Shown piece after piece: positions 33,328 through 40,820 of a stretch of 40,820 nucleotides of DNA; position 1 is the first letter of the stretch; every line of letters begins with the position of its first letter. Source of the DNA: Gammaproteobacteria bacterium. GTDB lineage: Bacteria > Pseudomonadota > Gammaproteobacteria > DSM-16500. A model generated the notes under the pieces. The model saw nothing but the letters and a program-made list of their open reading frames with translations. It was not told where the DNA came from and did no database searches. A program made the translations under genes and the position numbers. The DNA is taken from assembly GCA_021323555.1 (NCBI GenBank), contig JAJONP010000004.1:1-40820 (forward strand). Reading direction: 5' to 3'.

Positions 33328-36300
33328 CTATAAGGAAAAGGAAGGGCTAGAAGAACCTTCTTCTTTTTCCGCACGTCGTGCGTTACGTTCCCATTCCTGT
33401 AAAGTGCAAATATTAGCAGAATTAGAACTATTGCTTTGGCTACTAATTGTACTTGATAACGATGCTACTAATAATTCACCGCTAACTCCTATTGGTTGGC
33501 GTTGAGAAAATAAACTCAAATTACTTATATTCCTAGGGATGTTTGCTGCATCAGCATTGTCATTCTTTTCTTTGTGTGTTTCGTCTCTATGGCATCTTTT
33601 TTCTTCTCGACATTCAGCATGTTCACTTTTCTGTTTATGAAAAAACATATCATTGCGATTAGCTCCTTGTCTAATTGCTAAGTTTTGGATAGGTTGTGGA
33701 ACCTGTGCAATTGTTAAGTTATCTGAGTCTGTTGATTTTAAATTAGATAATGACTTTGCTAATAGTGGATTCGTTTCTGCAAATACTTCAAGCAATATTT
33801 CCGTTGCTTTTTTGCTAATGATAACCGATATTTGAGATTGGTTATTTTCATAAAAACAAATCGCATGTTCACCTCTTTCATTTTTTTGAAAATAAATAGC
33901 CACATTAGAGGAAATAGCTTTATCTCGAATGATTTTACAGTAGGCAGAATTTTCAAGAAAATCAGAATGAGAAAATAATATCTTAAATGAGGATGTAGAT
34001 AATTTGTGAACGGCATTTTCAAAAAAATAAGCGTTTCTATTTTCTAAAAGGTTTGCGAGACACTTAACCAGCATAGAAGCTTGCGCTACATCCGAAGGCC
34101 AACCAAGTTGTCCAAGCGTAGAAAGAGTATGACCTTTAACATTAACATCGCTATTACTCAGGAGGGTGGCGAGACAATTAACAAGCGTAGAAGCTTGCTC
34201 TACGTTCGAAGGCCACCCAAAATTTCCAAGCGCCTCAAGAACATTATATTCAAAAGCAACATTGTGCAAGAGGGATATAAGTTGCTCAAAAAGTATAGAA
34301 GCATACTCTGCGTTCGAAGGCTTGCCCAGATGTTTAATTGTACAGAGAGCATCGAATTTACTAATACTATCACCCTTTAAAAGGGTGGTAAGGTGATTAA
34401 AGAGTGTGGAAGCTTGTTCTGGATCAGAAGGCCAGCCAAGATATCCCAGTGCGTAAATGGCAGAGCGTTTAGCATACGCATACTCCTTATCATTACAAAG
34501 TCTCATGAGGTAACAGAAAAGCTCAGAAGCCTGATCTGCGTTTAGAGGCCAGCTAAGATGCTTAAATGCATCACGGGCAGCAACTCTAACACGCTCATTG
34601 CTACTCCTCAGAAAAGTTTTAATGCATTCAAAGGTTTGCTCTATATTTGAAGGCCAGCCAAGGCATTCAAATATGGAGAGGACATTAATCTTAATATCAT
34701 CATTATCTTTATCCAATAGATTAGCAAGTTGTTTAACAAACATAGAAGCTTGGTTTGGATCTGAAGGCCAGCCAAGACCCATAAGTATAAAAAAGGTATC
34801 ACGCTTAACATAGTAATAATTATCAATATCTAACTGTGCCACTAATTGTTTAACACATATGGAGATTTGGTCTTGATTTGAAGGCCAACCAAGATGACGC
34901 AGTGTATCAACGGCTTTTTCATTTAAAATCATGAGTTTTTTAAGAAGTGTAGATACTTGATCCGGGTTTGAAGGCCAGCCAAGACGCCCAAATGCCTCAA
35001 GGGCGACACTTTTAATTTTATCATTGCTATGATCAAGGAGTTCGAACAGATATCCAAAGGTTTTAGATGCATAGTCTGGACTCGAAGGCCAACCAAGATG
35101 TGCGAGGGTATCAATAGTAGAGAGTTTAGCTTTGTCAGTGTTAAGAAATTTGATAAGATAATCAAAAAGTATTGACAGCTGTTCTGGATTTAGAGGCCAG
35201 CCAAAATATCTGCACACAGAAGGAGTAGTATATTTCTGAAAGTTATCAAAAAAATAGGGGAACACTATTCTTTCCATAATATGAGGCATTGAACATACTT
35301 GTGGCAATAAATAATTTGAAATTTGATAGTTACTAAGCGAAGTTTCTATCCATTCCTTAATAGAGTTTGTGATTCTTTGCTTAGTTTGAATATTCAAGTC
35401 TTTACCCAAATCAGCTTCCTCATAACATTGCATCAATAGCACCGCTTCATAGATACCACAAATGTCTCTAGGTTTACCGATGAAAAATTCAAAAAATTCA
35501 TTTATTAGAACTCGACTTTCTTTTTTTAGAAGCCCTGCTGTGAATGCCCATACGTAATAATAATAAGGATTATATTTCTTCTGTATTATCTCATTCTTTA
35601 TTAATTTTTTATCCTCTTTATTAAGAGAAGTCAATCTAGATACTACATGTTTTGCCGCAAAGAAATCTCGGAAAGTCAAGTGAATAAAATAGCAGTCGAC
35701 TGAATAGGCAAGATCATGGTCTGGATAATTTTCATTATCTAAGGCGCCAATATTCTTTAGTAATCCAGAATTAAATGCTCTATCAAGTAACTGAATGTCT
35801 TGATATTCCTTGGTTTTTAATAGTGCTTGCTTTTGTTGTTTTTTGGTAATAATAATTGAATTCTCAACGTTACCTAAATTATCCCAAGCTAATTGCTCCA
35901 AAAAACCTACTAATTCTACGTCTATTTTTATTGTTTTGCTAAATTCTGGTTCTTCTTCGCTTTGTTCTTCTTTTTTTCGTTTGCTGCGTAGTAATAATTC
36001 ATCGACCAAAATATCGTATATTTCTGTTATTCCTAATTTGCTTAGAGCAATTGCTCCTTTACTAGCTTTACTTTGATACAGACCACAAATTAAATCGGCA
36101 TTAGCAGGTATGGACATCAAACTACGTAGACGTATATCTTTTTTAAGAAGAGAAAGCATTGCAGCTGCATCTATTGAATCATCAAAATATTGGTTGATGT
36201 ACTTTGTGATGGCATTCTCAGTAAACCCAATCAATTCTAATCGAGATATGTAAGCTAATTTGCTTATTCCATAAGGTCTCGAGGTTAAGATGTGATAAGG

Positions 36301-39300
36301 CATTTTCAGTAATTCATCTAATAAAGGTTGAATAGCTTCATCTATACTGACATTATCAATTTCATCATATCCATCCAACAGCCATAAGACTTTATTTTCA
36401 GCAACCTCTTTTTGTAATAATTTCCAGAAGAATTCTGAGTCTTCTCGAGCTAATCCTAATGCTTTCCAGGATATTTCATATAATGCTTCCCATAATTTAG
36501 GTTTATCACCATCTGTGTAGCGACGAAATAATCTCAAGGGTATCCAAAATATCCAGTTGAATTGCGTATTCCATAACTCTCCTTTTGCCCATTGAGCAAG
36601 AATGTGTTGACAACTTGTTGTTTTTCCCATGCCTGCAGAACCTAAGAGGAGATGCTGAGTTTGCACTTGGCCATTAGGTTTATATAAAGTATTTTGTCCA
36701 TATAAATCAGCTAGATTAATAGGTTCTTTGGGTTGACGTAGTTCCTCAAAGCTAGAGGGTAAACAATTGATAGCGACTTTTGTTTTTTTATTTTCAAGCC
36801 GAGATTCTTTTTCTCGCATCTCTGATTCCTGTACAATAGCTAGATTCACAAACTGTTGATAAATATGTATTTTACATTTATCTGAAACCCGTTCAATGAA
36901 GGAATTGTCTTTATAATGCCAAAGCAGCTTCGTTTTAACGATCATAAGCAGATCATTCAAAAATGCCTTTGATTCTATACCTATAGATGTATGTTGCTGA
37001 TTTTTAAATAATCCTTCTAATAATTGAAGCAATCCAATGAATCCATCTTGCGTTGGCGGGGTAATCATTAGTGTTCCATCTTCCTTGTTTCGTTGGTATT
37101 GATATTTGGCGGTATGTTTTATATCACAAATTGCTACGATATTTTTAATGAAAGATTCAACTCTATTAAATGGGGTATGACTAATTCTCTCAAGAAATAT
37201 TTTTGGAGTTACAAAATTTTCTCCTATCTCGGCTCGGTATCGAAACTCTTGCCTAAAATCTATTTCTTCCAACTTCGAAATAGAAGGATAGTTCCAAACT
37301 AGGATAAGTCCATTTTTGTATATCCCTACTATCTTCCCATCTTGAAGCTGAGTAAGTCCATTAATCGGCGATTGCTGCGACTTCAACATCCATCGAAGAT
37401 AAAGTCTCCCTAATTGGACTCCCCAAATTTTAACAATGCCATCTGTTGCTCCACTTGCTAATGATCCATCATAAAGCTCAATAAGAGCATAAATAGGTCC
37501 CTTATGCTCACCTGTTTCTGGCATTTGCTGATAATTTCTCTCAAGATTCAATAAAAATATTTTTCCTGACTGAGTACCAACTGCTAAATAACGGCCTTCT
37601 AATTCAGCAAATGCATAAATATTACAACGTTTGCCCTGTTGCGTAAGAGAGCACGAAGCCACTTGTTCCCCTGTATCAGGATTCCAAAACACAACCAATC
37701 CATTCTGTAATCCACCAACGATATATCCATTACTTAACTGCAAGATAGTGTGTATTTTTATTCCGCCATCTATCAGAGTATTAGCACATCTAATAAAAGT
37801 TTTTTCTAATATATTTCCATTGTATGTCAAGCAACCAACTTTTATACCAACACTATCCTCAGCAATAGCTATACGGCCATCCATCAATTTTATACAAGCG
37901 CGAATGATACCTTCGCATGCTTGTTCATGATGGCATTTTGTAAATGAGTTGGGATTCAATAGTAGATTCCAAACTACAAGAGTACGACCCGAACTGCTTA
38001 TAAAATAGGCAGTATTAAGTTCCGTAAGAACAGATACTCCCTTTTTGTGTCCCATCCAAGAAGATAAGAGATTCATTTGCTTGTCATGCAAATGAATCTC
38101 GCCTGACGTAGTTCCTGTAACTATTCTACCATCTTGTAGCCGAATAATTGCAGTATTACCACCGGTATTAATAAAAGATGACATATAAGTTGGGCTTTTA
38201 GTTACATCATTTTGTAGGTAAGAAAACGTTGTATTGCCAGAAATATGAGATAAACGCAATGCTAGTATTTCCCATGAAATAGTAGAATTATTTTCCTGAT
38301 CTTTACGTATATCAAACTCCTTTTCTTCAGAGGCAGAGACGGGTCCATTACCGTTATCAAGCATACAGTCGATGATTAATCTAAAGTCTGATCGATAGCG
38401 TAAAATATCTTGAATCCCATCTTTTGTTAACCCTGTGTTCCGCAAGTCGATGGTACATCTGAGTCCAAGTTTTTTTATGCCTGTTAAAAGATCACTTATA
38501 CCTTTATCCTTAAGGAAATTGTTAGATAAATTTATTTTACTGATATTAGGGGTTTGCTTAATAAATGCAAGTATAATTATAACTTCTGTCTCTGTTAGCC
38601 GAAAACTGTTAAGATTAACAATATTGTTTAGGAACTGTTCAGAAACAGAAACAAAATTAATTTTATTGATCTCCAAATTTTTTAATTGTATGTCTTTGAA
38701 GACATGAACTATCATATAGGCTAAACTTCTGGATATTTTCTTGTGTTCGCCTAAAAAAATTTTTTTAACAACCATATTACTTGACAATAAAGACAAAACA
38801 AGCTCTTGGAAAATTTGTTCAAAATCATTTGGCATGGGCGTAGATACATAAGCATTCCAATATTTTTGTAAATCTACTCTCGCCAAATTGAGAGTTGTAA
38901 ATTCTTTGCTTTTAAGGCATTCTAGCAATTCCTCACGAGTATCATTCGCTAGCGGTTTTTTTTGAGCTATTGCGTTAAATAAGTTTAAATAAAAATTTTT
39001 TTTATAGATTGTATTAGTGTTTTTAGCTTCTGTTTCTGAAAACCGGCTATGTCGAATATATAGCCCTTCCTTTGGCATTTTAATTGGCATTCCACTTGGT
39101 TTTTCGGTAAGAGAAGTTAAGGCATATTCAAGTTCATCAACAACTGACAATTCCATAGTTTTCGATAATAACCACTCTTTTTCTGCATCTGCGTAGACAA
39201 TCTGTTCTTCTTTCTTGAAAGTAGCTTCCTGTTCACTAAGAGTTTGAAGTTGAACAGACATTCTTTTTAATATCTCTATTACTTTATTTGAGAAAACTAA

Positions 39301-40146
39301 TTCTTTATCTCTTTGGTCAGTGAATTTGTATAAAAGCGCCAAGAATTTATAAGTAGCTAATAGATCTTCTTTCAGAGCTTTGTGCTTTTCCTCTGCTCTT
39401 CCTGCGAAAAAACGATACTCAACACTTTCTAGAAAAGTCTCTAACTTGGGACGAAAAAAGGGACTTTTGCTTAAAAATTGCAATAAAGAATGATTTTCAT
39501 CTCCTTTTATCTTACTTATTTCTTCCATTATATCAATAACTTCTTCTTTTTCTGCAGAAGTTAACGTATGTAAAAATGCAAAACACAATAACTGAAATAC
39601 CCGTACAGCATAATATGCTCTAAATACAGGTAGATTCTCTGCATTTATATCCTCTAAATATAGTTTAGATAATTTCATGTAAACATTAAAATTAGCGCCT
39701 TCCTTATAAACGCGTTGGATATTAAAAACATGTTTTTGGATATTTTCAGCTATTTCCCAAGTGTCTTTTGTAAAAATATTCCGGCTTTCCACGATAGACT
39801 CAGTATCGAAAGCATACAAGTGTAGATATATACGGATTAGAGAGAACCTATCAGTACTATCCATAAATAGATTTCTACAAAAAGCATCTATCTGGCTAGA
39901 TGATCCGAGTATAGTAGTTTTTCTTGCTGATTCGAGCAAAATAATCAAAGAGTAGTAGCGTCGATGAAGATGTGCTAACTCGATCAAATTTAGTCCATCA
40001 GAATTAGTCTCAGAAAAATTGACGCTCTCAATTGTATCCATTAATGCTTGGAGAGATTCTGGGTTATCTCCATATGCAATTTCAGAGAAAAGTTGGTTAA
40101 TTGACGAAAGAACACCGTGCAAGTAGTTAAGTACACTTAGTTTCAT
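33328..40146 (-). CDS. giant NLR-like NACHT NTPase with LRR, propeller and LGWPS/HEAT-like repeats (effector candidate)
   Basis: This protein has 2272 residues. In order: a helical N-terminus with an ankyrin-like unit (about 30-80) and TPR-like helices (about 250-300); leucine-rich repeats (about 485-595, KINLSNNFLKDKGISDLL); seven WD-like units (about 660-955, such as LYDGSLASGATDGIVKIW); NACHT with Walker A GSAGMGKTT (1169-1177), Walker B LWLLDGYDEI (1254-1263) and ILTSRP (1286-1291); a winged-helix-like FIHLTFRDFFAA; eleven LGWPS repeats (about 1648-2050); and a polar tail ending AEKEEGSSSPSFSL, an E-block-like Dot/Icm signal. ATG 40146 has GGGAG five bases upstream; a TTG at 40158 would add four residues. 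There is no signal peptide or membrane span. It may be a secreted NLR mimic, or a STAND defence protein. Confidence 0.85.
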   Translation of the reverse strand: MKLSVLNYLHGVLSSINQLFSEIAYGDNPESLQALMDTIESVNFSETNSDGLNLIELAHLHRRYYSLIILLESARKTTILGSSSQIDAFCRNLFMDSTDRFSLIRIYLHLYAFDTESIVESRNIFTKDTWEIAENIQKHVFNIQRVYKEGANFNVYMKLSKLYLEDINAENLPVFRAYYAVRVFQLLCFAFLHTLTSAEKEEVIDIMEEISKIKGDENHSLLQFLSKSPFFRPKLETFLESVEYRFFAGRAEEKHKALKEDLLATYKFLALLYKFTDQRDKELVFSNKVIEILKRMSVQLQTLSEQEATFKKEEQIVYADAEKEWLLSKTMELSVVDELEYALTSLTEKPSGMPIKMPKEGLYIRHSRFSETEAKNTNTIYKKNFYLNLFNAIAQKKPLANDTREELLECLKSKEFTTLNLARVDLQKYWNAYVSTPMPNDFEQIFQELVLSLLSSNMVVKKIFLGEHKKISRSLAYMIVHVFKDIQLKNLEINKINFVSVSEQFLNNIVNLNSFRLTETEVIIILAFIKQTPNISKINLSNNFLKDKGISDLLTGIKKLGLRCTIDLRNTGLTKDGIQDILRYRSDFRLIIDCMLDNGNGPVSASEEKEFDIRKDQENNSTISWEILALRLSHISGNTTFSYLQNDVTKSPTYMSSFINTGGNTAIIRLQDGRIVTGTTSGEIHLHDKQMNLLSSWMGHKKGVSVLTELNTAYFISSSGRTLVVWNLLLNPNSFTKCHHEQACEGIIRACIKLMDGRIAIAEDSVGIKVGCLTYNGNILEKTFIRCANTLIDGGIKIHTILQLSNGYIVGGLQNGLVVFWNPDTGEQVASCSLTQQGKRCNIYAFAELEGRYLAVGTQSGKIFLLNLERNYQQMPETGEHKGPIYALIELYDGSLASGATDGIVKIWGVQLGRLYLRWMLKSQQSPINGLTQLQDGKIVGIYKNGLILVWNYPSISKLEEIDFRQEFRYRAEIGENFVTPKIFLERISHTPFNRVESFIKNIVAICDIKHTAKYQYQRNKEDGTLMITPPTQDGFIGLLQLLEGLFKNQQHTSIGIESKAFLNDLLMIVKTKLLWHYKDNSFIERVSDKCKIHIYQQFVNLAIVQESEMREKESRLENKKTKVAINCLPSSFEELRQPKEPINLADLYGQNTLYKPNGQVQTQHLLLGSAGMGKTTSCQHILAQWAKGELWNTQFNWIFWIPLRLFRRYTDGDKPKLWEALYEISWKALGLAREDSEFFWKLLQKEVAENKVLWLLDGYDEIDNVSIDEAIQPLLDELLKMPYHILTSRPYGISKLAYISRLELIGFTENAITKYINQYFDDSIDAAAMLSLLKKDIRLRSLMSIPANADLICGLYQSKASKGAIALSKLGITEIYDILVDELLLRSKRKKEEQSEEEPEFSKTIKIDVELVGFLEQLAWDNLGNVENSIIITKKQQKQALLKTKEYQDIQLLDRAFNSGLLKNIGALDNENYPDHDLAYSVDCYFIHLTFRDFFAAKHVVSRLTSLNKEDKKLIKNEIIQKKYNPYYYYVWAFTAGLLKKESRVLINEFFEFFIGKPRDICGIYEAVLLMQCYEEADLGKDLNIQTKQRITNSIKEWIETSLSNYQISNYLLPQVCSMPHIMERIVFPYFFDNFQKYTTPSVCRYFGWPLNPEQLSILFDYLIKFLNTDKAKLSTIDTLAHLGWPSSPDYASKTFGYLFELLDHSNDKIKSVALEAFGRLGWPSNPDQVSTLLKKLMILNEKAVDTLRHLGWPSNQDQISICVKQLVAQLDIDNYYYVKRDTFFILMGLGWPSDPNQASMFVKQLANLLDKDNDDIKINVLSIFECLGWPSNIEQTFECIKTFLRSSNERVRVAARDAFKHLSWPLNADQASELFCYLMRLCNDKEYAYAKRSAIYALGYLGWPSDPEQASTLFNHLTTLLKGDSISKFDALCTIKHLGKPSNAEYASILFEQLISLLHNVAFEYNVLEALGNFGWPSNVEQASTLVNCLATLLSNSDVNVKGHTLSTLGQLGWPSDVAQASMLVKCLANLLENRNAYFFENAVHKLSTSSFKILFSHSDFLENSAYCKIIRDKAISSNVAIYFQKNERGEHAICFYENNQSQISVIISKKATEILLEVFAETNPLLAKSLSNLKSTDSDNLTIAQVPQPIQNLAIRQGANRNDMFFHKQKSEHAECREEKRCHRDETHKEKNDNADAANIPRNISNLSLFSQRQPIGVSGELLVASLSSTISSQSNSSNSANICTLQEWERNARRAEKEEGSSSPSFSL
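34040..35215 (-). repeat. eleven tandem coding repeats with LGWPS signature
   Basis: On the plus strand a core close to GAAGGCCAGCCAAG recurs near 34099, 34208, 34316, 34426, 34543, 34649, 34762, 34880, 34970, 35083 and 35190. The spacing is 106-118 bases, except one short unit of about 90. Each encodes a unit of about 36-39 residues, (L/F)GWPS-N/D-x-x-Q-A-S followed by two helices, inside the giant protein. The DNA conservation of the core shows expansion by duplication; variants such as LSWPL and LGKPS mark older units. Confidence 0.85.
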
Positions 40147-40621
40147 AACCTCTCCCAAAACATAGATATTGGCTTAAAGCCACTTCTAGCATCTTAAAAA
40201 TAAATAAAGTCTTTAGATCTTCCCCTTCTAGAAGAAGACCAAATTATGCAGTATTTATCGCATTTCAATTAAAACCACAAGAGCAGATTTAATATATATC
40301 AGAACATCAAGCCGCAAAAATATCCTGATAAATATATTTCTATGACGTTGGCTAATTCAGTATTACTTTGTCTCCTTAAAAATACTTAATCTACTGACTC
40401 AATATATAAATTTTTCTTGGCTGGCAATCATTTTCATCAAGTAAATAAATATTCTTTGTTATTTCCTTTTAGGGTGCGACGCAACTGCTTGTCGGTATTT
40501 ATTTAGGAAGTAAGAATGAGAAAATCTATTTTTCTTTTCAGAATACGGCTCTCTTTGTACTTCGGTTTCCTTGGTAGGATTCAATGAATTCACACACTTA
40601 ATATTCTATTTCTACAGTCGT
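40147..40621. other. AT-rich intergenic stretch of about 475 bases
   Basis: There is no supported gene on either strand. It should contain the promoter of the giant NACHT gene. Small palindromes (GGCTTAAAGCC near 40172 and CTTCTAGAAG near 40227) are visible but not interpretable. Confidence 0.5.
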
Positions 40622-40820
40622 CTAGGGAAACCATTGACTATACGAATTATCAAACCCTTGCCCCTGTTCTTCTTTTAGCTTTTCAACTTCATTCCGAAGC
40701 ATTTTAATTTGCTCCATACTCTGTTGGATTGTAGTTTTGTTGCTTTCAACCTGCTTATAAAGATCGTTGATCCTAGCGTTCTTGATTTTAATCTCCTCGT
40801 TACTCTTTTCAATCTCCTCC
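40622..40820 (-). CDS. C-terminal end of a coiled-coil protein (partial)
   Basis: On the minus strand an open frame enters from the window edge and ends with TAG at 40622-40624, giving 65 residues. It is almost entirely a heptad-patterned coiled coil rich in Glu, Lys, Ile and Asn (EEIEKSNEEIKIKNARINDL, later MLRNEVEKLKEEQ) and finishes NSYSQWFP. The frame has no stop and good coding character. It lies upstream of the giant NACHT gene on the same strand. The tail carries a Glu pair 15-16 residues from the end, so another secreted coiled-coil protein is possible; function is unknown. Confidence 0.65.
   Translation of the reverse strand, partial: EEIEKSNEEIKIKNARINDLYKQVESNKTTIQQSMEQIKMLRNEVEKLKEEQGQGFDNSYSQWFP

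Larger units (their letters stand above)
26466..40820. mobile_element. genomic island or integrative element in tRNA-Phe (left part; right end outside window)
   Basis: The left boundary is the tRNA-Phe fragment. Because the fragment's 3' end faces left, chromosome should lie to the left and the element to the right. This agrees with the switch from housekeeping genes to long AT-rich genes with large spacers: truncated kinase, Smr-Sel1 protein, degenerate recombinase, giant NACHT protein, coiled-coil protein. No conjugation, capsid or replication genes are visible in this part. The intact tRNA-Phe and any active integrase are predicted beyond 40820. Confidence 0.6.

Noticed and set aside
34081..34826. 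Plus-strand open frames opposite the repeat region
   Set aside because: They are antisense shadows of the LGWPS repeats and share the repeat period.
34040..35215. CRISPR-like array from the regular core spacing of about 110 bases
   Set aside because: The repeats are coding, in frame, degenerate and continuous with the helical repeats of the giant protein.
33328..40146. Several separate genes instead of one giant gene
   Set aside because: The frame is unbroken, domain linkers are continuous, and no internal ribosome-binding site with a plausible start stands out.

Overview
The window reads as a moderately AT-rich gammaproteobacterial chromosome, most likely from the Legionellales (Legionella, Coxiella or Aquicella type). 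This rests on three things: the heptose-based LPS core genes (waaF, waaP, waaG); a malate dehydrogenase of the GAAGQIG type I associate with that group; and, on the right, very large proteins built from eukaryote-like repeat modules, one ending in an E-block-like tail of the kind used as a Dot/Icm type IVB secretion signal. The taxonomic call is inference; there is no rRNA here.

Left, 1-12.9 kb: an unidentified gene end, two tiny ORFs with strong ribosome-binding sites and a pair of single-pass membrane proteins, followed by an LPS biosynthesis block. A zinc-finger protein, waaF, waaP and a second LPS-kinase-like gene run on the plus strand. A tightly packed minus-strand operon, rmlA-rmlC-rmlD-rmlB plus a GT-C-like membrane protein, makes dTDP-L-rhamnose and probably adds a sugar. 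waaG runs divergently from rmlA with only 15 bp between the start codons. A GT2 glycosyltransferase and an LpxL/HtrB-type acyltransferase follow.

Middle, 12.9-26.3 kb: housekeeping genes. These are trkA-trkH potassium uptake, a small membrane protein, an M50 protease, a TolC-family outer-membrane protein, hemW, cysQ, mdh, an SDR reductase, a LysE-type exporter, a LysR regulator divergent from an MFS transporter, and an alpha/beta hydrolase.

Right, 26.47-40.8 kb: an accessory region. Its left edge is a 45-nt fragment that is exactly the 3' half of a tRNA-Phe gene (anticodon loop to CCA) without its 5' half, the usual scar of an element integrated in a tRNA gene. The tRNA orientation places chromosome to the left and the island to the right, with the intact tRNA-Phe predicted beyond the window. 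The island holds a hybrid histidine kinase that has lost its sensor, an Smr-domain/Sel1-repeat protein, a tyrosine-recombinase relative that appears to lack catalytic residues with a small partner gene, a 2272-residue NLR-like protein, and the end of a coiled-coil protein. The NLR-like protein orders its modules as helical/ankyrin-like, leucine-rich, seven-bladed propeller, NACHT NTPase, then eleven HEAT-like repeats carrying an LGWPS signature. It is the most striking object in the window: either a secreted effector that mimics NLRs, or a STAND-type defence protein.

Structured non-coding DNA includes a three-hairpin element with 10-bp terminal inverted repeats at 2185-2265, whose 15-nt end recurs at 17006-17020, and a 12-bp inverted repeat around a GCAA-loop hairpin at 26290-26364.
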